Of a DNA stretch of 62,000 bases, positions 1 to 12,970 are shown one piece after another (position 1 is the first letter of the stretch; each line of letters opens with the position of its first letter). This DNA is from Branchiostoma floridae. Lineage: Eukaryota; Chordata; Leptocardii; Amphioxiformes; Branchiostomatidae. The notes under the pieces were generated by a model, which was not told the DNA's origin, ran no database searches, and saw only the letters and a list, made by a program, of their open reading frames with translations. The position numbers and the translations under genes are program-made. The stretch lies in contig NC_049995.1 in NCBI RefSeq assembly GCF_000003815.2, positions 923,375-985,374 of the forward strand. Reading direction: 5' to 3'.

Positions 1-11
1 ACACACACACA

Positions 12-54
<43 letters not shown>

Positions 55-160
55 TGTAACACACAACCACACACACACACACTATAACACACGAACACAC
101 TGTAACACACACACACACACACACATACACACACACATACATACATACAAACACTACCAA
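1..160. repeat. CA/TACA microsatellite
   Basis: The window opens in a run of CA dinucleotides interrupted by CTGTAACACA and CATA variants. It is simple sequence with no coding potential. Confidence 0.95.
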
Positions 161-417
161 AACCTAACCTTCTCGGTGGTAACACATCCTCCTATAAGCG
201 CCAGCCTGTTGGTACATGTGCGCACGTTTGCCGCCAACGTTATGTGCCAAACACTTGACTCTAGGTGCGATTATCATGCTTCACTTGCAACATCCATGGG
301 CAGATCAATTTCAGGAGCCGCCACTTTTAACTGGGATTGTAGTTTATACCATTGATCTCAGAACGTTTGAACCTCTCACCAGACGACAGGGAGACGCTAG
401 GCACGCAAAGATAGCTC
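161..417. other. Non-coding stretch
   Basis: No splice-bounded exon, RNA gene or repeat boundary could be recognised. A short open frame from 216 has no supporting feature. Confidence 0.5.
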
Positions 418-760
418 ATGGAAACATTTGAAAAGAAGAGTTTGAGGATCTCATACCTCCGTGAAATACTCTATCCAGAACCTTTGGTAAATGTATTGTT
501 TATTGGGAGGTTCTCCGTTCCCACTGATTATCTCCAAACGATTATGCAAATGCGTCAAAATCTATGCAAGGTGATGGTCCTCTTAAGCGAACTTTCATAT
601 GTCACAAGGAGAATTTATTTATTTATTTATCTATTTATCTGTTCAGCTGTATACATAAGGATAGTTTCCATGGCTCATCAATAAGGAATAAGAGCACTTT
701 CATTAGATTATGCAAATAAGTTATGCCCTGAAAATGCTACATTACTTGTGTCATGTATCG
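418..760 (+). repeat. Dispersed repeat family R1, copy 1
   Basis: It starts with a segment reading GATCTCATACCTCCGTGAAA and continues with stretches rich in ATGCAAAT. The same opening recurs near 32285 and 53757, and the ATGCAAAT-rich body recurs near 32520-32580, 47695-47900 and 57640-57700. No protein is evident. Boundaries and transposon class are unknown. Confidence 0.55.
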
Positions 761-2712
761 GATTCCTAATTTCGAAATACTAGGATTATAAACATTACCA
801 GTTGAGTATGCAAATCTATGCTTTCATTTGCACCTGGGTAGTATATAGTCAGCACGCTCACTGATATTATTCGTTGTGGATGACATTCACACAGACATCA
901 GTTTTCTACGGTTTAACAAAAAAGAAGGGAAGTATGTGACTGTTTTCTGAAAAAGGACAAAACTCAATAATGTATCGTTTTCATTTGACATTTGATGATT
1001 GGCAATTGATGACGTAATAGATCATATGTATGTTATTCTACACCATGTATATATAAATGTTCTTTTTATGTATTGTTTATGTGTTTGTCAGCAGGGCTAG
1101 CCCTTTGTAATAGCCATAGGCTAGTTGGGCAGCCTGGCTCTGTGTTCGGAACAGCCAAACTAATAAATAGAAAGAATAAAGATGACGTAATAACTTTACC
1201 TAAAATTACTTGTGATTGGTCGAGATGGGTCAACTGATGGGTCAACAAAACGGCCGACACATGACGTCACAAATCAACATGGGTCTGCCCATTGACTCCG
1301 ATGTAATACAGAATAGGTTTTGCAATGCAGAACCTGGCTATGCCTTTTCAGTATGTAAGTCATGCAGTTGATGTTGGCTTTGCGAAGGAATTTCCCTGCC
1401 ACCAGTGTGAAGGTCAGGAATGGTGGCCAGTGTTGACCTTTATACGTGTAAGAACTACAGTGTGCACTCTTGTCAACTAACAGGGTCTATAACACGTACG
1501 TAATGGGGAAGATGCAACTTCCTTCGGTCAAGGTCATGACTTGCCAAGAAAGAACGACCGACACGCTAGACATTTGTGGCGAGCAAATGTGAAACAAGTT
1601 TCAAAGGTTTCACCGCAAAATGTCAACTTGTTTTACTCGACTCGTCTACTAGGGCCGACGGAATTCCACCAGGCGCCATTTACAATGTATTCGATTCGTT
1701 CCTTCAAATTGCCTTCTCTCAATATACATTGTAAATTATCCAACTTGATTGTTTTTTTTTTATTGGTGGTGCTGTACTCTAGTGAAGCTAATATCATCAT
1801 CACCACTGGGACAGAGTGATTCTTTCGGTTTGGTTGAATGAGACTTGGAAATAAAATGTGTTTGCCCCCCCCCCCACTGCTTTAGATGTACAGTATTTAC
1901 AAATTCTTTAACACACTGGTACTCCCTCTTTCTACTTCAGGAAGATGAGCACTATTCTTTGCTTATTGCGAAGCGCAGCTCGAAATCAACTAGTTCTAAG
2001 TACTTCTCTCTAGCGTATACAGATTTACAGGTTTTATAGGACCTCAGCTTACCGATTATCCTCAAGTCTCGCCTCTGTTTACAAGATACATTCTCACAAG
2101 AGCCGTTTCGTTGTATCAAAAGAAATGGAAATATTCCTTCTTTACCAAATCGAACAATTACGATAAAAACGAAAAGAACATCTATATGGTACAAATATCT
2201 CTAAAATTTGTAGCCAATCACAATTAACTGCACCCAAATACCCTATATTTAGCCTACGTTTAGCGCCAGCCGTAACGTACAAGACCTCTATTTCTATCTA
2301 TATGGTAATGTCCAAGCTTTCTCTGTGCGAACGTGACGAGACGACTTAATGGACATAATCAAACAGTGAACCGAATCAAGAGCCTGACACGTCTAACCAA
2401 TATCGCCAGAGTTTTAATTCTCCCTAACTGGGGATCCATATCTCGGCGCCAGAGCAGAGCAGTGTAAATAGTTGCCAGAACGAATCTGTCTGGCGTCATC
2501 ACACGTGCCAGTGCTCGTCCACTGTGCTACTCAAAATTTCGATGAAATCTTGCCAATGACTTTTATTCCCTCAACGTTTGCAACCGAGAATGGAAGCATT
2601 AACGACTAACTTTAAAACAGATAAAGCAAGAATCTCCCCAAATTGAATGTTACAACAAATATTTGTTCCTACCAGAGAGAGCGTTTACTCCGCTTCATGA
2701 TTCCAACTGCGC
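761..2712. other. AT-rich intergenic DNA
   Basis: Only short open frames without splice or start support are seen. A poly-C run is at about 1867-1876. No repeat family was recognised with confidence. Confidence 0.5.
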
Positions 2713-4329
2713 ATGCTTAGTGAAATGCATTGTGGGCAGTATGTCCAAGGTGAGGGTCCATCAATTGTAACAGTTCTCGCATTAACCATTGCCTTGATTT
2801 GCATAACGTTCAATGTTCAGACGTGTTTTGTTTACATGTATGTCTCGGGGACCGTCGACTTGACATATTATATTACTCACAATTCGATTAGCAACGCATG
2901 AGCAGCTGGAACCATGAACAGCCCTATTACCATGTTATAGAACACCTTGATGATGCTTGTAGTTTGCTTACTATCCTGAACGCAACGACCGTTAAAGAAC
3001 TACCTTATAGTAAAGTAAATACTGCGTTATATCGCACTACAGTTTACAATATGATATACTGTCGTTATTTCATAATCAATTCATCAGAATTTTCGAGACA
3101 CTTGTGAGGGTCGGAGTTTGAATTTCTCCTCCTTAGAATATTCCATTCCCATGGATATTATCTAATACTTAAGATGCAAAACATTTCCTTATTTAGTGTA
3201 CAAATACATAATGATAAATTTCAATTGATTGCAAAGCAGCTAGTACAGTTTTGAAAGTTCTTCATTCGAGAATTTTACGTGGATCTGCTACTATTGAGTT
3301 TTAAGACGATGAAAATGGTTCACCTTCAGCTTTACTTAGAGATAGCCGTTTGGTACTGGTCATGGGGTTAGGCAGCAAGGGGAGGGTTTAGAATGTAGCG
3401 TCTTATTGGAGCCACTGATCTTACTGTAAAATAGAGTCCCTCCGTGAACACTCTTACATGTACAATCGTTGGTGCTAATGATAAAAGCATAACTTTGAGG
3501 ATTGTTCGGTGACGTCTGGGCAATGTAACGCCGTGATTTTTCCATCAAGAATAGACTTTTTGTTCATGTTTATTCTATACGTCCTTGAAATAAATCGTGC
3601 TCTATAGCTAGCATTACAGGGACGGGGGTATTACCAAACACACGTCGCGTAATTCACCACAAGTGCAATCTTGCCAAAATGTCGCCATTGGTTGATTATG
3701 TATTCATTGAGACGTACTTAGAAAAAACACACCCTTTAAGTTTTGAAGTTTAAGGCTCCCCTAACTTCATTTCGGATACAGTGAAAATGTTTTGAAATGC
3801 GATTGAATACAGCCGTCGTATATTTGAAGTAGCTGTTGCCAATGTAAATATATTAGGTAGACCCGTAATGTAAAGTAAATACAGTATTGTACATAGCGGC
3901 ACAACGTTGGCACGTGTAGGCATAGTGTATGGCGTTTGTTAAGGCCCGTTAACATTGGTTGTACGATCGTCTGACGATAGCAAATTGAATCAATTTTAGG
4001 GCAGTCGACAATGTATCGTAAAATATTATTACGGAAAAGCTGTCTCAGCCTGCTTGAAAAGTCTATGACATCAAAGTCGTACGACGGTGTTTGACTTACC
4101 ATCAAGTTGTGGGGGGTACTAGAATATCATATGTGCTGTTCAAAAATAACAAGAAGAATTTGCCATCCTGGAAGGTAAATATATGTGAAATTTGGGTACC
4201 TGGCCCATGGACTAATGTATTCAAACTAGTGAAGAAAAAAGGAAACACGTATCATTGAATATCTTAGAAGGGAGGGGTCCACTTACCAAACTACGTGAGT
4301 TAGCCCTATGTATGACAAGGTCAAAAGAC
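2713..4329. other. AT-rich intergenic DNA
   Basis: Several open frames of 60-112 codons on both strands lack plausible splice sites, codon bias or recognisable motifs. I see no gene. Confidence 0.45.
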
Positions 4330-4590
4330 TCACGGCAACGGGTCAAAGACATCGCCACCCCAGACCCGTCTGTGTGTCATGTTACAGACCTCCACCGCCC
4401 GTACCAACGCTGACTGCACTGCCACGTTAGTGAGACCTGCACGGCTGTGACATGTGTCACACCGTGACAGAACAGTCCCAGAGTTCACACCATGATACAA
4501 AAAAGCACTCACGCAGTCGAGAACAATTCTGGCACAGCAAATATATGGATATCCGGACATTGGCACGCTGTAAATGATTGTCAAATTCAC
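4330..4590 (-). CDS. Candidate coding exon, unknown product
   Basis: Minus-strand frame whose last 45 or so residues look protein-like: a CDTCH motif followed by an Ala/Val-rich segment and a WGGDVFDPLP end. The frame runs straight into a good splice donor, GTGAGT, just below 4334, so it would be an internal or first exon. Acceptor-like AG sites lie just upstream (near 4570-4590), but none stands out. The family is not recognised. A second GTGAGT inside the frame near 4510 gives an alternative, shorter exon. This may also be chance or a decayed transposon gene. Confidence 0.3.
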   Translation of the reverse strand: MNLTIIYSVPMSGYPYICCARIVLDCVSAFLYHGVNSGTVLSRCDTCHSRAGLTNVAVQSALVRAVEVCNMTHRRVWGGDVFDPLP

Positions 4591-5577
4591 CTGACGGAGC
4601 TCAAGACTTGAGTCAACAAAAGTCGTCGTAATGGTTTGTTGTGATTCTACTAAATAAACGTCGGGCGTGGTTCACCGCTGTGAACTGGAGGAAGCGAAGG
4701 GTGACAGACTTTTTTGAAAGAGGAATAAAAGTCATCTACATTCGGGCTTTCCAACCATCAATCCACAGAGACGATGGGCGCCATAGACTTTCTGTAACTT
4801 ATGATCAACCGCTCGTCAGGTCACGTTTCTTGTGACGTGACAGAAGCGTCGGATTGTTTTATTCTTTGGCAAAGCCTGGACTTAAGCACAGTCGGAAAAT
4901 TGTGTGCGTCTAATTCTATTTTATATTTTCCAAAAGTAGAATTCGGATGAACGTTCCAGCTAAGGCTGACATAAATATAAAGAAATGCGCTAGTCTGAAA
5001 GCAGTCTTTATAATTACAAATATAAACAACGTGAATTTCGCATAGCAAATAACAATATAATTTATTACATACGAACCAAACTGATTGTAATGTCAGAATA
5101 CATACCATGTTCTACCATGTTTTACACATACTCTCTAAGCCTCCTATCGGCAAGGCATCAAACTTTGATAGGAGAACAAGATCTGTCAATTGTCAATATT
5201 TTGTTGGGGCAAATATTCATCAGATGTAGCTTTTAATTGTATCCATTCATGTGCAGGTGCGGTGTAATACATTGTGGTCTCAGGCCAAGGTTATGGCCCT
5301 GAATGTTAAACCGTCCTTTGTTTTGACTTGCTGGCCACGTGGATTTGAATTTATGTATTTAATCTTTGACCTTACCCACAATTCTATATACTGTGAGGTG
5401 GCTTTTCATTGGTCCGTTACGTATCTGATGGAGGGCGCTGCATGGGAACATGGTACTCCGACTTTCCGGCGGGCGTTCCGAAGGAATAACGATGATCAAT
5501 AAGTAGGGAATCACAAGTAACGTTGGAAAGTAGCCCAGGTGTGAACAATATACTCCCTTCCCCAAACGTACACAGAT
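4591..5577. other. Non-coding stretch
   Basis: No gene seen. Overlapping short open frames at 5250-5670 run on both strands and are mutual shadows. Confidence 0.45.
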
Positions 5578-6166
5578 AAGGCCACAGCAAATATATTCTA
5601 AAGATGAAATCCTCTGCAGAGTACAAAAATAATGACATAGCGCGAAAAAACAAGATGGGGGAATACAACAAGATGGCTAAATTTTCAAAATAGACACCAT
5701 AAACGTCGCAACAAGATTTGAAGTGACAAAACGTGGCATCACAACTAACAAGGCATTAATTTCTGTATTAAAGAAGTGAACTAGTGTAGTAAAAGAAATA
5801 CTAGTGTCCGCATAACTTCATCAGGTTTGGAATTACTCCTTGGTTGTGCCTAAAGAACCTTACTATGTGATACTAGTGTGGTACACTGATATCACATGCC
5901 AAGCTGGCAACTACATTCATGACTTCCATATTGGTGTCACTTTTACAACTATCTAACAAGTTTCACTATTCTGCAACTATAGTCATGGCTACCTCCCTAG
6001 TGTCACTTTTACAAGTACGATCATTAGGCTACAACACAACATTTTAACCATTTTGGTCTATGTGACTATTCCCGAAAAGGAAAAGTTTTTTTCTGAAACC
6101 AGGCTAGGTGAACATGAATATGCGCGCGAATGTCATCCATAAAATTTACTTGCTGTGGCCTAACAT
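5578..6166. mobile_element. MITE-like element, GGCCACAGCAA family, full copy
   Basis: The left end reads AGGCCACAGCAA and the right end ACTTGCTGTGGCCT, forming imperfect terminal inverted repeats of about 35 bp that include a conserved ATGGATGACAT block. The interior carries ACAAGATTTGAAGTGACAAA, repeated almost exactly in the copy starting near 7643. There is no transposase frame, so it is non-autonomous. Further end fragments of the family occur near 6772 and 34333, and a divergent full copy at 36061-36556. The superfamily cannot be assigned because the target duplication is unclear. Confidence 0.65.
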
Positions 6167-6771
6167 GAAATTGGATGGAGTATCATGTATCAATTGAATG
6201 TTTCTCTTCAAACCTACAATCCTCGCTTCAATGATGAATGCTGTATTTAATGATACTTATTTTATCAAAGTGCGATTGATGTGCGCTGGCACTATGTGAA
6301 AGAGACTATTGTTGGAAATAGGCGTAGGCTTATCTTTATAAGGTACAATTTGCACCAATGACTATAGAAATTTCAAATAAATCAAGAGAAGGAATGCCAC
6401 TAAATAATGGCCATTGAAATACGCAAAAATCCAAAAAATACCTTTACATATTACTGGTGAAAATGAGCTCTACAGGGTTTCCCTTACAGAGCAAACCAGA
6501 CATATGTATGAGGTGATTTTCGATACCTATCAAATCCTTCCACCATCAAAGCACCCTCAAGCTTCTTGGTGTCTTAAGAATATGCGTTCCTGATGAGACA
6601 CGCCGGAGCCTTAATCACATCTGCCCATCATTTCGACGTCCTTTCATTTCCAAAGCTATCACAGGGGAGACTATCATCAAGGCACTGAGAGGCAACAAAC
6701 GGCTGGCTAAGGCATTGACTAAATGTGTTTTTCAAGTACAGCTGCTTCTGCAGGAAGCTATTGTGAAAAAT
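6167..6771. other. Non-coding stretch between MITE copies
   Basis: AT-rich DNA with no recognised exon or terminal repeat. Confidence 0.5.
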
Positions 6772-6900
6772 TACGTCGTTACGCCACAGCAAGTAACTTT
6801 TATGGATGACATCCTATGCAGTGTGCAAAAATAGGAAAGTTTATTTTGAATTCTTACCCGAGGGCTAATTGCAAGTGACAAAAAGTGACAAACAATGGTA
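6772..6900 (+). mobile_element. GGCCACAGCAA family, left-end fragment
   Basis: CGCCACAGCAAGTAAC followed by TTATGGATGACATCC matches the left terminus of the family at 5578 and 34333. No matching right end follows nearby. Confidence 0.55.
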
Positions 6901-7124
6901 ACAGTATACGACTCACTAATAGTAAGCGACTGACTCTAGTGATAAATTTAAATAAACTAAACAAAGCAAAAATTGGGAGACTTGTGCGCATGCGCGTCGG
7001 ACCCGGACGGGTACTCTCTTGCTCCCGTATACAATCAAAGTTTTTTTCTTCACGTAATATCAGTTATTTCAACACAAAATATAAGTTATTTTAACACAAA
7101 AGGCCTGGTCAAATTCTGTAACTT

Positions 7125-7238
7125 TCAGTAACAAACCCAAGATAACGCCGAGTCCCAAACACGAAGTAACTTTGAGGGAATATTCAACCGAAGCAGTGCC
7201 AGGTAGTACCCTTGCAATGTGAGTTGAGGCGTCGCCAT
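7125..7238 (-). CDS. Candidate first exon, unknown product
   Basis: A minus-strand start in strong context (AAGATGGCGACG) opens 37 codons beginning MATPQLTLQGYYLALL before a stop. AAGATGGCG-type starts are common at first exons of animal genes. No clear donor lies inside the frame and the peptide is not recognised. It could be a small ORF, a decayed exon or chance. Confidence 0.22.
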   Translation of the reverse strand: MATPQLTLQGYYLALLRLNIPSKLLRVWDSALSWVCY

Positions 7239-7642
7239 CTTGAATTTTTCGTCCGTTGTTGTGTTAGTTCCGTCTCTTCGCACTACTGTAGAAGCCGCGA
7301 CATTCAAGATCTTCCAGTTGCATGCTGCCACGGAATAGCACAACTACAACATCACCACATGGTGATGAACCTGTCATAGGCAAGGATAAATGGACAAACG
7401 TTTACGGATTATTATTGATTAAGTCAGAAATTACCCGACGAGTATGCGCACTACGAAAAAGCCAAAATATTCTACATAGATAATGTGGGCTTTACACAGA
7501 AGAAGAAGAAGAAAAGCTTGGCTATTGGGTTTGACTTCTTTTTCGGAGACAGTTGAAGACGAAGGATCCCACCTTTTTGATAATGTGTGGGTTTTGTGAT
7601 GTTCAGAGGAAGGTAGGTTTCTTTTTGTACAACATAGAATAG

Positions 7643-8213
7643 ACACCATGAACGTCGTACAAGATTTGAAGTGACAAAACGTGGCATTACAACTAACAAG
7701 GCATTCATTTCTGTATTAAGGAAGTAAACTAGTGTAGTAAAAGTTACACTATATTGTAGTAGACTGGTATCACTTGCCAAGTTGACAACTACATTCATGG
7801 CTTCCATATAAGTTGCACTTCTACAACTATCCAACAAGTTTCACCTCTGCAACTATAGTCATAGCTACCTCCCTAGTGTCACTTCTACAAGTACGATCAT
7901 TAGGCTACAACACAACATTTTGCCCATTTTGGTCTATGTGACTATTCCCGAAGAGGACAAGTTTTTTTCTGAAACCAGGTGAACATTGATATGCGCGCGA
8001 ATGTCATCCATAAAATTTTCTGCAAGTATAGTCATGGCCACTTCCCTAGTGTGACTTTTAAGTATGATTATTAGGCTACAACACAAGATGTTTGCCTTTT
8101 GCGTATCTGACCATTCCCGAAGAGGAAAAAAAAAACTTTTTTCTTAAATCAGGCAAAAAGGAATGTGCGCGCTAATGTCACCCATAAAATGTACTTACTG
8201 TGGCCTTACCGTG
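7643..8213. mobile_element. GGCCACAGCAA family, second long copy with partial duplication
   Basis: Positions 7643-8030 align closely with 5690-6160 of the first copy. The right-end module (tail plus AAAACTTTTTTCT block and TATGCGCGC block) is then repeated in diverged form to about 8213, ending at TACTTACTGTGGCCTTAC. The copy therefore ends in two tandem right ends, suggesting unequal exchange or nested insertion. Confidence 0.6.
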
Positions 8214-8654
8214 TGTCACTGACTGCCTTATTGGTCCCAGCAAATTTTGGTTTCTGATACCGCTTATCTTGTTTAATTTTTATATACAGTTATCTAAATT
8301 TATGTCCCAGCATACTGGATAGAGGGGTTTATTAGACCATTGGATAAGAATCGTTTAATGCAGTCTATATCTGGGCAACAACAGACGTACAGGAATTGTT
8401 GGAAGAGAAAGACAAAATTAGCATTCTGCTAGAGTTTCTCTGTAGTCGACACAATTGCTGCCTGACACTGAATCACGCCACAATAAATGCACACAAATTC
8501 CTTCTGATTGCAAGTATTCTAGACATATCAAATAAGCTTCGAGTACCCTAGTCAACTCGCCAAACGGTTATAGAGTGTAGTATGTCATAAAACAGAAATA
8601 AAACTAGAAATCGGCAGGTAGTCTTTGATAGAGTTATAAAATAAATCAGGATGT
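8214..8654. other. Non-coding stretch
   Basis: AT-rich DNA leading into the 35-bp array. No gene seen. Confidence 0.5.
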
Positions 8655-9600
8655 TTATTTTACCTCGTAACTTATGCTACAACTGGATTCTAATATCACA
8701 ACGGAAACTTGCACAATAACCGGATTATGATATCACCACGCAACTTACACTGCAACCAGATTCTTATATTGCCACGCAACTATACAGTATACAACTGGAT
8801 TCTGATATCACAACGGAAACTTGCACAATAACCGATTTCTGATATCACCACACAACTTACACTTCAACCAGATTCTGAAAAAGACACACAACTTACACTG
8901 CAACCAGATTCTCATATTACCACGCAACTACACTACAACTGGATTCTGATATTACCAAGTAAATTACATCGCAACCGGATTCTGATGTTACCACTCAACT
9001 ACACTGCAACCAGATTCTCATATTACCACGCAACTACACTACAACTGGATTCTGATATTACCAAGTAAATTACATCGCAACCAGATTCTGATATTACCAC
9101 TCAACTACACTGCAACCGGATTCTGATATTACCAAGTAAATTACATCGCAACCAGATTCTGATATTACCACTCAACTACACTGCAACCGGATTCTGATGT
9201 TACCACTCAACTAAACTACAACCGGATTCTTATATTACCAAGTAACTTACATCGCAACCGGATTCTGATGTTACCACTAAACTACATTACAACCGGATTC
9301 TGATGTTACCACTAAACTACATTACAACCGGATTCTGATGTTACCACTCAACTGCACTACAACCAGATTCTGAAAAAAACTTACACAGCGACCAGATTCA
9401 CATATTGCCACTCAACTACACTGCAACCGGATTCTGATATTACCAAGTAAACTACACTGCAACCGGATTCTGATATTACCACTCAACTACACTGCAACCA
9501 GATTTTGATATTACCACTCAACTACACTACAACCGGATTCTGATATTTCCAAGTAAACTACACTACAACCGGATTCTGATATTACCACTCGACTTTCACT
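8655..9600. repeat. Minisatellite, unit about 35 bp
   Basis: Around 27 diverged units share the core AACCGGATTCTGATATTACC followed by ACTCAACTACACTGC. The 5' units are longer and more diverged (with CACGCAACTTACACTG), the central and 3' units more uniform. A few units contain short deletions with A-runs (near 8878 and 9373). There is no long open frame. Confidence 0.9.
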
Positions 9601-11158
9601 AACATATTTCCCCACAGGTAAGCATTTAAGGTTTGTGTACTTACTTACTTTACTTTATCCATCCACTTATTCCGTTGTCGCGGGAAGGATGGGAAGGCAG
9701 TCCAGACGTGTGGCCTCTTGGAGAGTCAGTCCATGGGTGCTCATTGTTTGCGTACAAGCATTGAAAAACATCACAAACCCGTACCCTCACCTCCTATCAG
9801 CGCTAACAGCCCCTGAATATGGGAGATGTTGCTTCGCCTCACGAAGTAATTGAGGTTATCCATCTGATATAACGTGCCTGCGGGGCCAGCCCTATACTAT
9901 TAGACAAGCTTGAAACATGACCTTTACAGTGATACGTCAAGTCTATTGGCTATAATACACCCATTCTGATTACTGTAGCTATGACCCTGGTGACCTATTC
10001 GTTGCTTGAGAAAGTCGCTCACCGTTGGGGCTTTCCGCGGTTAGTCCCATTACGACTTTTTGATATCAGCTAACTGGAACCAAGACTACCCTGGGCTGGT
10101 AAAGGTGAAGTTTTGAATGTTGGCATTAACTAGAGCAGACGATACGGCTTGTTGAAAAAAACATCTGACTGCCAATATACCATGGAGCAGGCGACGGCAG
10201 CGGTTGCAGAAGAGGATGATTTCGGATCGTTGGTTGTTTGTGTGATTGTTTGTATTCCTTAAAGGGGTACTCAACCGCAGAAGCATCTGCTGTTTTGAAA
10301 AAGATTTTAATAAAAATTGACTGATCTTGTATACATTTTAACAAAGATACAATGAAAAATCTAATAACTGGGCAGCCCCCCCCCCCATGATGCAATTCTA
10401 AAGTATGAGGTAGGCCAATTGTTTCGCTCAAAGTAAGAAGAAATTAAGCTTACAAGACCGAAAATGGTTTAACAACTATTCACACAGAAGTTGCTTAGAC
10501 TATGAGTTGGAAAAAAAAAGTATCCAAAAACACATTGCAAATAAAGTAATTTTCAAGATAAAATCACTTTTTGTTAACATCACCCAGTTGAAGTTTTTGG
10601 CAATGATTGTTTCGACTTAACTATTTCCATGGAAAGAATCTTCAATATTTTTTTCTTATTCATTTTTGAAATTCTTAACTTAAAAACACTTTGAACGAGA
10701 ATTAAGAAAAAATGAGAAAAATGAGAAAAACAATAAATGGTTGGTGTACATTTATCCTTCATCAACTAGATCGTGAGCCGGGCTCGTGACTCGTGCTTGA
10801 TTACACCGGCAATGGACGCGACCTCGGTTGGCCTCGGGGTCTCCCTTGTCTAGCTTTCTCTGACCTCCGGCCTATCCTTACGATTTTAATCCTTCCAGGC
10901 CCGCTCTCTGGTCTGTATGAGGAGCCGACAGACGTCAGGAGGTCTGGCATTATACAGCGGTGTCAACTACAGACGTTTTTAGTAAACCACCAGGATTCTG
11001 TTTCTCCTGGTCTATTTCATATATTGGTGGCAAAACATAGCTTAGCGTTGCATTAAAGATGTAGAATAGGGCAGGAAATGCCAGGAACAGACAAAAACTG
11101 GCAACACATACAACAGGGCATATCTTACTAACGCACTCAAATCCAACCACGTACATAC
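9601..11158. other. Non-coding stretch
   Basis: Poly-C/poly-G tracts (near 10377) and AT-rich DNA. A somewhat GC-richer block at 10770-10990 has an 87-codon frame without recognisable motifs, possibly a retroelement 5' remnant. No gene can be supported. Confidence 0.4.
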
Positions 11159-11306
11159 GTCCCCTATATACGTATACAAACATACACACACGAGCGTTTA
11201 CAGTTGTATACACATACACACATGCAATCACACTAAAACAACCAAAATCACACAAACAGACAAACACGAACGCACACACACGGACGATAGTGGCACACAC
11301 ACACAG

Positions 11307-11337
<31 letters not shown>

Positions 11338-11345
11338 ATACACAC
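11159..11345. repeat. CA-rich microsatellite
   Basis: Imperfect CA/TACA repeats with longest pure CA run near 11300-11340. The opposite-strand Cys/Val-rich frame is a product of the repeat. Confidence 0.9.
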
Positions 11346-11737
11346 TCGCGCGCTATCACAACATCACGCAGCACATCGCAAACCCTTTCCCGTTTGCTGA
11401 TCACTCAAAAATATTCAAAGAGAAGATCACAATCCTTCACGACAGACAATCCTCTAGAAATTGGATCCGTCAGAAAACTTTTCAATCTTTCCTCCCACTA
11501 TCTGCAGGCTTTGAGATAAGCTTTGCCCCCAGTGTTCGGAAGCGCACAGAATACAGAGTGGTATCTGCTAGGCTATAGGATCGTTGTTGTACATTTGCCT
11601 GTTGAAATTCATACACCTTTACCCTTAGGCTACCCCTTCTTGTTCAGAAAACATGAGCTTTCCTATCGGTTAATGTATGTCTCAGATGACATCAAGTTAG
11701 TGTGCATGTCATGGAACAGCGACATGACGTCAACTAA
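11346..11737. other. Non-coding flank of the 2.8-kb TIR segment
   Basis: No gene seen. The TAA at 11735-11737 is the left copy of a possible target duplication. Confidence 0.45.
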
Positions 11738-11789
11738 GGGACTGGTCGATATTTAGCGGGGGGGGGGGAGGGCCGGTCGTCAGAGGTTC

Positions 11790-11890
11790 GGGTCAAAATT
11801 TTTTTCCTAGGCCCTCCCCCCCGGTCAAAATTTTTTTTCCTAGGCCCTCCCCCCAAGTCAAAATATTTTTCCTAGGCCCTCCCCCCCTCC
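11790..11890 (+). repeat. Subterminal minisatellite, left side
   Basis: Three units of about 33 bp, each a T-run followed by CCTAGGCCCTCCCCCC. The same unit, same orientation, recurs at 14412-14504. Confidence 0.85.
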
Positions 11891-12160
11891 TATCAAATTT
11901 GAAAAATATTCAAGACGCAAATAAATCACCGCGCTCCCGCTTGGAAATATCCTTTACGCCATACTGATACTGGTTTTCCGTTTTTAGTCGCGAAGCAGAT
12001 CTCTTACCCCTAGGAAAAAAGGGAAATTGAATGGCTCGGAGGCCATAAATATATTCTTCATGGAGGCTACTTTATTCTTTTGATATTCATAAATGATGCC
12101 ACTCTATCCAAACAACACCGCAAAAGTATTTTTTACCTGGATGTCAGCTAGTACAGCTAG

Positions 12161-12733
12161 NNNNNNNNNNNNNNNNNNNNNNNNNNNNNNNNNNNNNNNN
12201 NNNNNNNNNNNNNNNNNNNNNNNNNNNNNNNNNNNNNNNNNNNNNNNNNNNNNNNNNNNNNNNNNNNNNNNNNNNNNNNNNNNNNNNNNNNNNNNNNNNN
12301 NNNNNNNNNNNNNNNNNNNNNNNNNNNNNNNNNNNNNNNNNNNNNNNNNNNNNNNNNNNNNNNNNNNNNNNNNNNNNNNNNNNNNNNNNNNNNNNNNNNN
12401 NNNNNNNNNNNNNNNNNNNNNNNNNNNNNNNNNNNNNNNNNNNNNNNNNNNNNNNNNNNNNNNNNNNNNNNNNNNNNNNNNNNNNNNNNNNNNNNNNNNN
12501 NNNNNNNNNNNNNNNNNNNNNNNNNNNNNNNNNNNNNNNNNNNNNNNNNNNNNNNNNNNNNNNNNNNNNNNNNNNNNNNNNNNNNNNNNNNNNNNNNNNN
12601 NNNNNNNNNNNNNNNNNNNNNNNNNNNNNNNNNNNNNNNNNNNNNNNNNNNNNNNNNNNNNNNNNNNNNNNNNNNNNNNNNNNNNNNNNNNNNNNNNNNN
12701 NNNNNNNNNNNNNNNNNNNNNNNNNNNNNNNNN
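12161..12733. other. Assembly gap (573 N)
   Basis: Run of N inside the 2.8-kb element. Any open frame spanning it is an artefact. Confidence 1.
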
Positions 12734-12970
12734 TAATTTGCAATGCCTGCAAACTCCGATCGGAATCACCCGGAACCTGTACGATCTAAAAGGCATTTTG
12801 ACGGGAATTTATTTATTTTTTGACACGTTAGTTCAGATTCTTTTCTCAGTAGCTGTGCCTGTATCACAGGCCTCATGAACTGTCAAACTTCCGATTTTCA
12901 TAGTTTTAAAACTATCGACAAAGGAATCGTTTAAGGATGTTTTCCTCCTGGTGCAAACTGTAAACAGACG

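Noticed and set aside
10793-11056. 87-codon plus frame in GC-richer DNA
   Set aside because: No recognised motif and no splice sites; could be a retroelement remnant but not supportable.
12093-12878. Long open frames on both strands across 12161-12733
   Set aside because: They consist almost wholly of unknown bases in the assembly gap.
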